A stretch of DNA of 64,000 nt from Mycobacterium sp. D16Q13 (GTDB taxonomy: Bacteria; Actinomycetota; Actinomycetes; Mycobacteriales; Mycobacteriaceae), in NCBI RefSeq assembly GCF_002013375.1, contig NZ_MAEW01000022.1, positions 22,437-86,436 of the forward strand, written 5' to 3'. A program made the position numbers and the translations under genes. Shown in pieces: positions 43,375 to 51,085 of this stretch. Below the pieces are notes generated by a model. It searched no databases and was not told the origin of the DNA. It saw nothing but the letters and a program-made list of their open reading frames with translations. Numbering within the stretch: position 1 is the first letter of the stretch; each line of letters begins with the position of its first letter.

Positions 43375-44793
43375 CTACAGGATGGCGCCCGGGTTGTAGG
43401 CAGCGGCCTCGGGGTGGGTGTCGACAAGTGCCGCGACCGTGGCCGCCACTCGATCGACCTGATCGGCGGCGGCACCGGTGAACGACGCCCGGTCCGCCAG
43501 CGCGGCCTCAAGCACCGAAGCGTCCAGCGGTAGCCGGGGATCTGCGGCGAGCAAGCCCAAAAGGTCTGGCTCGGCGCCCTTTTCGCGCATGGCGAGTGCC
43601 GTCGCGACGGCATGCTCCTTGATGACCTCGTGGGCTTCCTCGCGGCCGACCCCAGCACGCACCGCAGCCATCAACACCTTGGTTGTCGCCAGGAACGGCA
43701 GGTAGCGACGCAGCTCCCGGTCGATCACCGCCGGATACGCACCAAACTCGTCGAGCACCGTCAGGAAGGTCTCGATCATCCCGTCGATGGCGAAGAACGC
43801 ATCGGGCAGCGCGACACGTCGCACCACCGAACAGAACACGTCACCTTCATTCCATTGCGCCCCAGCCAGTTCCGCGACCATGGAGCCATACCCGCGCAAA
43901 ATCACCTGCAGGCCGTTGACGCGCTCGCAGCTGCGGGTGTTCATCTTGTGGGGCATCGCCGAACTGCCCACCTGCCCAGGTGCGAAACCTTCGGTGACCA
44001 GCTCGTGCCCCGCCATCAGGCGAATCGTGTGCGCCAGCGAGGATGGGCCGGCGCCGAGCTGAACGAGCGCGGACACCACATCGTGGTCCAGCGAGCGCGG
44101 ATACACCTGACCAACACTGGTCAGGGTGCTGGAGAAGCCCAAGAATCCTGCGACACGGTCCTCCAGCTCGGCCAGCTTGACCACATCTCCGTCGAACAGG
44201 TCGAGCATGTCCTGCCCGGTGCCCATCGGACCCTTGATCCCGCGCAGCGGGTACCGGTCCAAAAGCTCCCGCAACCGAGTCAGCGCGATCAGCGTCTCGT
44301 CGGCCGCCGACGCGAACCGCTTACCCAAGGTGGTTGCCTGTGCAGCCACATTGTGACTGCGCCCGGCCATCACCACGTCCCGGTACTCCACGGCGTGACG
44401 CGCGAGCCGCGCCACCACAGCGACGCCATGCGCGTGGACGTACTCCAGCGACCGGCGGATCTGCAGCTGCTCCACATTTTCGGTGAGGTCGCGGCTCGTC
44501 ATGCCCTTGTGGATGTGCTCATGCCCGGCGAGCGCGTTGAACTCCTCGATACGCGCCTTCACATCGTGGCGGGTGACACGTTCGCGCGCGGCGATCGAAT
44601 CCAGGTCGACGTTCTCGACCACCCGCTCGTAATCCTCGATGACGCCGTCGGGAACATCGATGCCGAGATCGCGTTGTGCGCGCAGCACAGCGATCCACAA
44701 CTGGCGCTCCAGCACCACCTTTGACTGCGGCGACCAGAGCGCAACCATGGCGTCGCTCGCGTACCGGGATGCCAGAACGTTAGGGATTTGCAC
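43375..44793 (-). CDS. purB: Adenylosuccinate lyase (PurB)
   Basis: PurB acts twice in purine synthesis: it cleaves SAICAR to AICAR and adenylosuccinate to AMP, releasing fumarate. The 472-residue protein carries the superfamily signature GSSAMPHKMNTRSCERV (residues about 265-281), the SRDLTEN segment near 98 and GRSHNVAAQ near 145. The start is GTG (44793). A TetR gene lies 10 bases upstream and cyp126 directly downstream on the same strand, so it is in the middle of a small operon. Confidence 0.97.
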   Translation of the reverse strand: MQIPNVLASRYASDAMVALWSPQSKVVLERQLWIAVLRAQRDLGIDVPDGVIEDYERVVENVDLDSIAARERVTRHDVKARIEEFNALAGHEHIHKGMTSRDLTENVEQLQIRRSLEYVHAHGVAVVARLARHAVEYRDVVMAGRSHNVAAQATTLGKRFASAADETLIALTRLRELLDRYPLRGIKGPMGTGQDMLDLFDGDVVKLAELEDRVAGFLGFSSTLTSVGQVYPRSLDHDVVSALVQLGAGPSSLAHTIRLMAGHELVTEGFAPGQVGSSAMPHKMNTRSCERVNGLQVILRGYGSMVAELAGAQWNEGDVFCSVVRRVALPDAFFAIDGMIETFLTVLDEFGAYPAVIDRELRRYLPFLATTKVLMAAVRAGVGREEAHEVIKEHAVATALAMREKGAEPDLLGLLAADPRLPLDASVLEAALADRASFTGAAADQVDRVAATVAALVDTHPEAAAYNPGAIL

Positions 44794-44802
44794 AACTAGA
44801 GT

Positions 44803-45486
44803 CTATGGGGGGTAGGAAATCGACTCGGCCAGCTGTTCGGCTTCCAGGGGAGCAAGCACGTCGATGACGTCCACCAGCATCGCCGTCGCCGTCGCCTGCG
44901 GACTGCTGGCGGCCTCGGTGAGCGCACCCACCATCGCCCCGTCGACTGTTGAAATCAGCACCGCGACACGGTCGTTGTCGATGGAACGACCGGACCGGCG
45001 GACAACCTGGGCCACCGCGTCGTCGCGTTGCCCACGCAACCTCTGCTGCACCTCGCGCAGTTCAGGATGGCGACTGCATGCCAGCTCACGCTCGTACCGG
45101 GACACGAGCTGTTCCCCGCTGCCATAGCCCGGCGTGCCGAACAACAGTTCCACCACCGCCTCGGCGGTGGCGGACGCTCCACGGCGCCGGTACTGAACCA
45201 ACGACAGCCTTTCCTGGATCTGTTCCAGCTCGTGGGCTCCCGCATGCTCGACGGCCCGCGCGATGAGGTCCTCCAGTGAGGAGAAGTAGTACGTGGTCGA
45301 CGCCAGTGGCAGGCCCGCGCGCTGTGCCACGGCACGGTGCCGCACCGCATCGATACCATTGTCTCGCAATAGATCAGCTGCAGCAGTGATCAGGGCACGC
45401 CGCCTCCGCTCCCCCTTGGGGGTGGCTTGCGGACGGTGCACGGCATTCCCGTCGGGGAACACCTCCACCTGCTGCCTGAGTGTCAC
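44803..45486 (-). CDS. TetR-family transcriptional regulator
   Basis: The 227-residue protein has a TetR DNA-binding domain after a short polar leader: RRRALITAAADLLRDNGIDAVRHRAVAQRAGLPLASTTYYFSS (residues about 27-69), where the second part is the helix-turn-helix. The all-helical C-terminal domain is of unknown ligand. The start is GTG at 45486. It ends 10 bases before purB and is probably transcribed with purB and cyp126; whether it controls them is not visible, as I saw no clear palindrome in the 70 bases upstream. Confidence 0.85.
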   Translation of the reverse strand: MTLRQQVEVFPDGNAVHRPQATPKGERRRRALITAAADLLRDNGIDAVRHRAVAQRAGLPLASTTYYFSSLEDLIARAVEHAGAHELEQIQERLSLVQYRRRGASATAEAVVELLFGTPGYGSGEQLVSRYERELACSRHPELREVQQRLRGQRDDAVAQVVRRSGRSIDNDRVAVLISTVDGAMVGALTEAASSPQATATAMLVDVIDVLAPLEAEQLAESISYPP

Positions 45487-45556
45487 GTCATGTCATGCTG
45501 CCAGCAGCGACGCATCCTCACGGGCGTTTTGCGCTATCTCATGCAAGCAGTCGGCA

Positions 45557-46762
45557 TCAGCCCCGACCAAGCCGCGCCAACGCCTCCTCGATCGCATCTG
45601 GGCTTCCCGCGAAGCTCAGGCGGATGGTGTGGCGACCGTGCACGGTGTCGAAGTCGATGCCGGGCGCGACGGCTACCCCCGTGCGCGCCAACAGGTCCGC
45701 ACACCATTGTTCGGCGTTACCGGTCAAGTGCTCGATATCGGCATATGCATAGAACGCGCCGTCGGGGGGCGCGATCTTGGAGATTCCCGCTGCGGCGAGA
45801 CCGTCGATGAGCAGGGTCCGGTTGGCCGCGTACCGGCACACATGCCCGTCGAGCTCGACACGCGCCTCGGGGCTGAACGCCGCCAACGCTCCGTACTGAG
45901 ATACGGCCGGCGGACAGATGGTGAAGTTGGAGGACAGCCGATCGACGGCCCGCAGGAACCGGCGCGGCACCAGCATCCAGCCCAGCCGCCAGCCCGTCAT
46001 TGAGAAGTACTTCGACACCGAGCCCATCACCACCGCTTCGCGGCTGAACTCCCATGCACTGGAGGTCTTTTGGTCGCCGTAAGACAGTCCGTGATAGATC
46101 TCATCGGATATCAGTAGGGTGCCATTGGCCTCACACCACAGCGCGAGCGCCTCCAGCTCGGTTGCGTCGATGATGGTGCCGGTGGGGTTGGCGGGGCTGG
46201 CGACGATGAGACCTGCCGGCGGCCGTCCTTCCTCCTGTAAGACGGCCTCCAACATCGCGACCGTGGGCTGGTATCGCGTCTGCGGACCGCAGTCGATCTC
46301 GACAACCCGGCAGCCCAGTGCGGCAAGGCAATTACGGTACGCGGGGTATCCGGGCCGCGTCATCACGACGGTATCGCCGACGTCGAAGGCCGCGAGGAAC
46401 AGCAGCGTGAATCCGCCCGAGGATCCCGTGGTGACGACGACATCGTCCGCCTGGACCTCGACGCCCGAACGCTCACGGTGGTACTCAGCGATCGCGTCAC
46501 GCAGCTCCGGCAGTCCGAGTGTCTCGGTGTATCCGAGGACGTGCGTGCCGAGTGCCTGGCGCACCGCGTCGAGAACCACCGCGGGAGCACCCGTCGACGG
46601 CTGCCCGGCGGCCAGGGAGATCACGTCCCCGTGCGTACGCTGGCGCGCAGCGGCCGCCGTCAGCACGTCCATGACGTAGAACGGCGGAACATCAGAGCGC
46701 TGCGAGAGAGCTACCACGGCTGCGACGCTATCGAATCTCTCGGATCTGGACGGAACCGGCAT
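45557..46762 (-). CDS. PLP-dependent class I/II aminotransferase
   Basis: The 401-residue enzyme has the class I aminotransferase motifs: LAAGQPSTGAP near the N-terminus, GYTETLGLPELRDAIAEY, ASPANPTGTII with the substrate asparagine, ISDEIYHGLSYG, and the PLP lysine in SVSKYFSMTGWRLGW. It transfers an amino group between an amino acid and a 2-oxo acid; the substrate is not identifiable. The start is uncertain: ATG 46762 overlaps the divergent esterase start by two bases, and an earlier ATG at 46774 or a later start are possible. The promoter must lie within the neighbouring coding region. Confidence 0.85.
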   Translation of the reverse strand: MPVPSRSERFDSVAAVVALSQRSDVPPFYVMDVLTAAAARQRTHGDVISLAAGQPSTGAPAVVLDAVRQALGTHVLGYTETLGLPELRDAIAEYHRERSGVEVQADDVVVTTGSSGGFTLLFLAAFDVGDTVVMTRPGYPAYRNCLAALGCRVVEIDCGPQTRYQPTVAMLEAVLQEEGRPPAGLIVASPANPTGTIIDATELEALALWCEANGTLLISDEIYHGLSYGDQKTSSAWEFSREAVVMGSVSKYFSMTGWRLGWMLVPRRFLRAVDRLSSNFTICPPAVSQYGALAAFSPEARVELDGHVCRYAANRTLLIDGLAAAGISKIAPPDGAFYAYADIEHLTGNAEQWCADLLARTGVAVAPGIDFDTVHGRHTIRLSFAGSPDAIEEALARLGRG

Positions 46763-47588
46763 GATGGTCGACATGCGCGATCTGTCCCGACGCTCCCTAC
46801 TCAAGCTTGGCGCGGCAACCGGTGCCGGCGCCGCACTCGCCACTCTCCCCGGTATGGGAGCATTCCCCGCCCATGCCGACGGCGCCATCACCGCGGGCTC
46901 GTTTGTCTCCGCGGCGCGCGGAGGCGTCCGCACCGAATGGCGTATCGCACGGCCACCCGGCGTCACCGGACCTATCCGGCCCATCATCGCGCTGCACGGC
47001 AAGGGCCAGACAGCCGCCGGAGTCATGGAAGGCGGCGTAGAGAACATGCTGGCGCAGGCCGTGTCCGCGGGCGCCAAGCCGTTTGCCCTGGTGAGCGTCG
47101 ACGGTGGCGGCGGCTACTGGCACAAGCGGGCCTCGGGCGAGGATTCCGGCGCCATGGTGCTCAGCGAATTCATTCCTCTGCTTGCCGAGCAGGGACTGGA
47201 CACCTCGCGCGTCGCGTTCCTGGGCTGGTCCATGGGCGGGTACGGCGCCATGCTGCTGGGCTCACGCCTGGGCGCCGGACGCACCGCCGCCATCACCGCG
47301 GTCAGTCCGGCGCTGTGGACATCCTCGGGTGCGGCGGCGCCGGGTGCCTTCGATAGCGCCGACGACTACGCCGCCAACTCGGTATGGGGGCTGGCCGCGC
47401 TGAACTCCATCCCGCTGCGCATCGACTGCGGTGACAGCGATCCGTTCTACAGCGCCACCAAGCAATTCATCGCCCAGCTGCCGACTCCTCCCGCGGGCGG
47501 GTTTAGTCCCGGCGGCCACGACGGCTCCTTCTGGAGCTCGCAAATCGGCGCGGAACTGGCCTGGATGTCGCCCCTGCTCACCGCGTAG
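46761..47588 (+). CDS. Tat-exported alpha/beta-hydrolase (esterase), first of a tandem pair
   Basis: The 275-residue protein begins MMVDMRDLSRRSLLKLGAATGAG..., a twin-arginine signal (RRSLLKLG) with cleavage near AHADG at about residue 39, so it is exported folded. The mature enzyme has nucleophile motif LGWSMGGYG, an acid near DSDPFYS and a histidine near GGHDGSFW, in the order of esterase-D-like hydrolases. ATG 46773 is an alternative start. A paralogue with the same layout follows 63 bases later. The substrate, presumably an ester in or outside the envelope, is unknown. Confidence 0.82.
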   Translation: MMVDMRDLSRRSLLKLGAATGAGAALATLPGMGAFPAHADGAITAGSFVSAARGGVRTEWRIARPPGVTGPIRPIIALHGKGQTAAGVMEGGVENMLAQAVSAGAKPFALVSVDGGGGYWHKRASGEDSGAMVLSEFIPLLAEQGLDTSRVAFLGWSMGGYGAMLLGSRLGAGRTAAITAVSPALWTSSGAAAPGAFDSADDYAANSVWGLAALNSIPLRIDCGDSDPFYSATKQFIAQLPTPPAGGFSPGGHDGSFWSSQIGAELAWMSPLLTA

Positions 47589-47651
47589 GACGACTGCCGG
47601 ATCAACTGGTTGGACCTCGACGGGTTTGCCATCCGCTGGCATTATGGCGCC

Positions 47652-48461
47652 GTGACCGAAATCAGCCGACGTCGCCTGTTGCAGATGGGTGCCACGCTCG
47701 GGGCTGGTGCTGCGCTTCTTCCGACGCTGGCGGCACCCGCACGGGCTGCCGCCGACGTCACCAGCGGGTCCTTCGTCTCCGAGGCCCGTGGAGGCATTCC
47801 CACCGGGTGGAAGGTAGCCAGGCCGCCCGGAGTCGACTGGCCCGTGCGCCCGGTCATCATGTTGCACGGCCGCGACGAGAACGCTGAGCGGACCATCTAC
47901 TGGGGTTACGAGCGGATGCTCGGGGATTTGGTCGCGGCAGGGGCCCCGCCCTTCGCGGTCGCCGCGATCGACGGGGGCAACAGCTACTGGCATCCGCACC
48001 AGAACGGCGACGATCCCGGCGCGATGATCATCGACGAGTTTCTGCCGTTGCTCGCCGACCAGGAGGGGCTCGACATCTCCCGCGTCGCCTTCATGGGATG
48101 GTCCGCGGGTGGCTACGGCGCGCTGCTCAACGGCGCTCGCCTGGGCGGGCCCCGGACTGCCGCCGTCGCCGCGGTGAGCCCGTCGATTTGGCTGTCCTAT
48201 CCCGAAGCCACCGCAGACGCCTTCGACAACGAGGAAAACTGGGAAGAGAACTCGGTTTTCGGGCGACCCCAGCTCAACGGGATGCCGGTGTGGGTGTCGT
48301 CCGGCTATGACGACAGGTTCTACACCGCCAGTAAGGTTTTCGCCGAGCAGCTGGCGGCACCGCCAGCCGGCGAGTTCGGTCCGGGCGCGCATGAGGGCGG
48401 GTATTGGTTATCTCAGGTCCCGCAGGCACTGAGCTGGATCGCGCCGATCCTGGCCGCCTAG
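47652..48461 (+). CDS. Tat-exported alpha/beta-hydrolase (esterase), second of a tandem pair
   Basis: The 269-residue protein (GTG 47652) starts with a Tat signal (ISRRRLLQMGATLGAG, cleavage near ARAAA). It repeats the layout of its upstream neighbour: GSFVSEARGGIPTGWKVARPPGV, nucleophile in MGWSAGGYG, acid near SSGYDDRFY and histidine near GAHEGGYW. The clear similarity shows a tandem duplication. GTG 47652 is chosen because the Tat motif follows at the expected distance. Its stop overlaps the next minus-strand gene by 4 bases. Confidence 0.82.
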   Translation: MTEISRRRLLQMGATLGAGAALLPTLAAPARAAADVTSGSFVSEARGGIPTGWKVARPPGVDWPVRPVIMLHGRDENAERTIYWGYERMLGDLVAAGAPPFAVAAIDGGNSYWHPHQNGDDPGAMIIDEFLPLLADQEGLDISRVAFMGWSAGGYGALLNGARLGGPRTAAVAAVSPSIWLSYPEATADAFDNEENWEENSVFGRPQLNGMPVWVSSGYDDRFYTASKVFAEQLAAPPAGEFGPGAHEGGYWLSQVPQALSWIAPILAA

Positions 48462-49078
48462 AGTCCCGGATTCGGGGGGATCTCGAAGGTCATCGAGGGT
48501 TCCTTGGGCGCTTGCACACAACGGACCGTCCACCAGTTGGCAATCGAACCCGACCGCCGGTCTTCGCACTGACGCACTTGTTCCTGCCTGATGCCATCAA
48601 ACTCACGGGCCGTTTCACAGGAACGCGCCGCCGCTTGATGCGCGAATTCGTAACGGAGGACCAGCGCGTCGATCACGAGCAGGCCATCACGCCGAGCCAG
48701 CTTGCTGGCGAGCACAACATCGTCCTGCGCCATTCCACGGATGTCCGCCTCCAGCGTCATTCCATGGTCGGCATGATCATCTGGCATCAACACCCGCAGT
48801 GATTCCGCCTCACGCCGCAAGGCTTGGCTGAGCGCCGAGGCGGCAGGTCCGATCCGCGTGTCCTGCCACGACCACGTGCGACCCTTTGTCAGTTTCGCGA
48901 AGTCGTCGAATTCGGGTGCGGCACGCTCACTGACGGCGAGAAAGGCAGTACACAAAGACAGTTCATGGACATCAGGCGCCGGCACGGCTTGGGACGTGTT
49001 CGACTTCCAGCTCACCGCCAGCAGCACGACGGCGACAACCACCACGATCGTTCCCGTGATCACCCACCGGTGTCGCAT
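48458..49078 (-). CDS. Single-pass membrane-anchored protein of unknown function
   Basis: The 206-residue protein begins MRHRWVITGTIVVVVAVVLLAVSW, one N-terminal membrane helix or uncleaved signal; the rest is probably outside. The outer part is largely helical (RIGPAASALSQALRREAESLRVL and the LARRDGLLVIDALVLRYEFAHQAA stretch). It has cysteines in LSLCTAF, RSCETA, RQCEDR and VRCVQA that may pair. No known domain is recognised. It starts 10 bases after the purD stop on the same strand and probably depends on purD transcription. Confidence 0.65.
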   Translation of the reverse strand: MRHRWVITGTIVVVVAVVLLAVSWKSNTSQAVPAPDVHELSLCTAFLAVSERAAPEFDDFAKLTKGRTWSWQDTRIGPAASALSQALRREAESLRVLMPDDHADHGMTLEADIRGMAQDDVVLASKLARRDGLLVIDALVLRYEFAHQAAARSCETAREFDGIRQEQVRQCEDRRSGSIANWWTVRCVQAPKEPSMTFEIPPNPGL

Positions 49079-49088
49079 CTGCCCGCCC

Positions 49089-50348
49089 CTAGACGCTGAT
49101 GCGCCCCTCGGCGGCGGCCAATCCGATATCGCTACGGAAGTGGCTGCCCGGCAGGCGAACTGCCTCGATCTTCGCATAGGCGTCGGCCCGCGCGGCCCGC
49201 AGGTCGGTACCGGTACCCACGACGGACAGCACGCGGCCACCCGAGGACACGACGGCGCCATCCTCCCGACGGGTTGTCCCGGCGTGCAGCACGCCCTCGG
49301 CCTCGGAGCCGGTGATCACGTCGCCGGTGCGCGGACGCAACGGATAGTTCTCGGCGGCCAGCACCACTGTGACGGCACTGCCCTTCTGCCAGCGCAGTGG
49401 CCCGAAGTCCTCGAGGACGCCGGTCGCGGCGGCATTCAGCAGTTGCCCCAATGGCGATTCCAGCAGCGCCAGCACCGCCTGCGTCTCGGGATCGCCAAAG
49501 CGGCAATTGAATTCGACGACAGACGGGCCGGTCGAGGTGATCGCCAGCCCCGCATACAGAACTCCCGTAAACGTGCTGCCGCGTTTAACAAGCTCAGCGG
49601 CAACAGGTTTGACGATGGTGTCGACAATCTCGGCGACGGTCTCGTCGGGCAGCCAAGGCAGCGGGCTGTACGCGCCCATGCCGCCGGTGTTCGGACCGGT
49701 ATCGCCGTCACCGACTCGCTTGTGGTCCTGGGCCGGCAGCAGCGGCACCACCGTCTCGCCATCGACAATGCACAGCAGCGAGACCTCGGGCCCGTCCAGG
49801 AAGGACTCCAGCAGCACCGGATGGCCGTCGTCGAGCAGGCTCGCGGCGTGAGCACGAGCCGCGGCGCGATCGTCGGTGACCACCACACCCTTGCCCGCTG
49901 CCAGCCCGTCGTCCTTGACCACCCAGGCCGGCTCGCTCGCGAACCGGTCCAGCGCGGCATCCAGATGCGCAGGGTTGTCAACGATTTCGCTGCGCGCGGT
50001 GCGCACGCCCGCGGTCGTCATGACGTCCTTGGCGAACGCCTTGGAACCCTCAATGCGCGCGGCAGCCGCCGAGGGGCCGAAGCACGCGATACCCGCCGCA
50101 CGGACGGCGTCGCCCACACCCAGCACCAACGGCACCTCGGGGCCGATGACGACGAGATCGATGTTCAGCTTGGCAGCCAACGCCGCGACCTCGGCACCGG
50201 AGCCGATGTCAACGGCATGCTGCTCGGCCACGGCTGCGGTGCCCGCATTGCCGGGGGCTATCGCCAGATAGTCGACGCTCGGGTCACGCCTGAGGGCGAT
50301 CAACAAAGCGTGTTCACGGCCACCGGACCCAATGACAAGGACGCGCAT
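49089..50348 (-). CDS. purD: GAR synthetase (PurD)
   Basis: PurD joins phosphoribosylamine and glycine with ATP to make GAR, the step after PurF. The 419-residue ATP-grasp enzyme begins MRVLVIGSGGREHALLIAL, shows KDDGLAAGKGVVV (ATP binding, near residue 143), and has the conserved GGMGAYSPLPWLPDE and the metal-binding EFNCRFGDPETQ near 285. Length is typical. It may be cotranscribed with the downstream membrane-anchored protein (10 bases). Confidence 0.97.
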   Translation of the reverse strand: MRVLVIGSGGREHALLIALRRDPSVDYLAIAPGNAGTAAVAEQHAVDIGSGAEVAALAAKLNIDLVVIGPEVPLVLGVGDAVRAAGIACFGPSAAAARIEGSKAFAKDVMTTAGVRTARSEIVDNPAHLDAALDRFASEPAWVVKDDGLAAGKGVVVTDDRAAARAHAASLLDDGHPVLLESFLDGPEVSLLCIVDGETVVPLLPAQDHKRVGDGDTGPNTGGMGAYSPLPWLPDETVAEIVDTIVKPVAAELVKRGSTFTGVLYAGLAITSTGPSVVEFNCRFGDPETQAVLALLESPLGQLLNAAATGVLEDFGPLRWQKGSAVTVVLAAENYPLRPRTGDVITGSEAEGVLHAGTTRREDGAVVSSGGRVLSVVGTGTDLRAARADAYAKIEAVRLPGSHFRSDIGLAAAEGRISV

Positions 50349-50380
50349 GCCCCAGACCCTATCGGCTCGGGTATGCCTGG

Positions 50381-50977
50381 CTATGCATCCGGGCGGTATC
50401 CCCGCAGCAGCTTGGCCAGCAGCTCGTCCCTGCCCGCGACGAGCTCCGGGTAGGGACGCAGCGTCTTCACCAGTGCCTCCCCGTCGAACATGTCAGTGAT
50501 CATGAAGACCAACGTGACGAGGTCCGCGTCGGATAGCCGGTCGGTCCCCGGTACCGATCGCGCCAGCGCCACCATCTGAGCGCCGTATTCGGCCACCGCG
50601 ACCTGCAAGGTCTCCCGCAACTGGGAGTCGGTACGCGCGGCCACCATGAGTTCGTAGAGCACGGCGTTAATGGGCTCTTCCTTGAGGGAGCGCATCACCG
50701 CCATCACGTCCTCGAATTCGGTAAGGCGATCGCCTGCCTCATCGAACTGCGCGCGCACAGTGGCCAGCTGGCGACGCAACGTCTCGCGCGCCACCGCAGC
50801 CATGAACTCACCGACAGTCGGAAAATGCCGGAACAGCGCCCCGTAGGAGAGCCCAGCCCGCTTCGCGATCCGCTGCACGGAGGCACGCGAATATCCCAGC
50901 TCAGCGATGGTGCCGATACCGGAATCGAGCAGCCGCGCGATCGTGGATTCACGGCGCTCGGCCTGGGTGGGACTCAC
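50381..50977 (-). CDS. TetR-family transcriptional regulator
   Basis: The 198-residue protein has a TetR domain: STIARLLDSGIGTIAELGYSRASVQRIAKRAGLSYGALFRHFPT (residues about 11-54). A helical C-terminal ligand/dimer domain follows. The start is GTG at 50977. It is divergent from the amidohydrolase/epoxide hydrolase operon over 108 bases that hold a small palindrome, so it is the likely regulator of that operon. A TetR beside an N-acyl-D-amino-acid hydrolase gene is recalled in M. tuberculosis (Rv2912c/Rv2913c). Confidence 0.87.
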   Translation of the reverse strand: MSPTQAERRESTIARLLDSGIGTIAELGYSRASVQRIAKRAGLSYGALFRHFPTVGEFMAAVARETLRRQLATVRAQFDEAGDRLTEFEDVMAVMRSLKEEPINAVLYELMVAARTDSQLRETLQVAVAEYGAQMVALARSVPGTDRLSDADLVTLVFMITDMFDGEALVKTLRPYPELVAGRDELLAKLLRGYRPDA

Positions 50978-51016
50978 GGGTGCACACTAGAGGAATACCG
51001 CTCCAATGTGGCCCCC

Positions 51017-51033
51017 ATCACTAACATTGTGAT
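51017..51033. promoter_or_regulatory. Palindrome between TetR and amidohydrolase genes, candidate operator
   Basis: ATCAC-TAACATT-GTGAT is a perfect inverted repeat (5-base arms, 7-base spacer), nested in longer weak symmetry from CCAAT (51003) to ATTGG (51036). It lies about 53 bases upstream of the amidohydrolase start and 40 from the TetR start, a normal place for a TetR site controlling both. Confidence 0.4.
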
Positions 51034-51085
51034 TGGTTGCCATCTTTTTTAGACTCGCCGTAACACCCAACGAAGGGCAGCCCCC

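Noticed and set aside
43612..44724. A 370-codon plus-strand frame opposite purB
   Set aside because: The His/Gln-rich translation is the usual shadow of a GC-rich gene; purB motifs decide the strand.
48858..50453. A 531-codon plus-strand frame across purD
   Set aside because: It lies entirely opposite purD, whose ATP-grasp motifs are complete; the composition is typical of a shadow frame.
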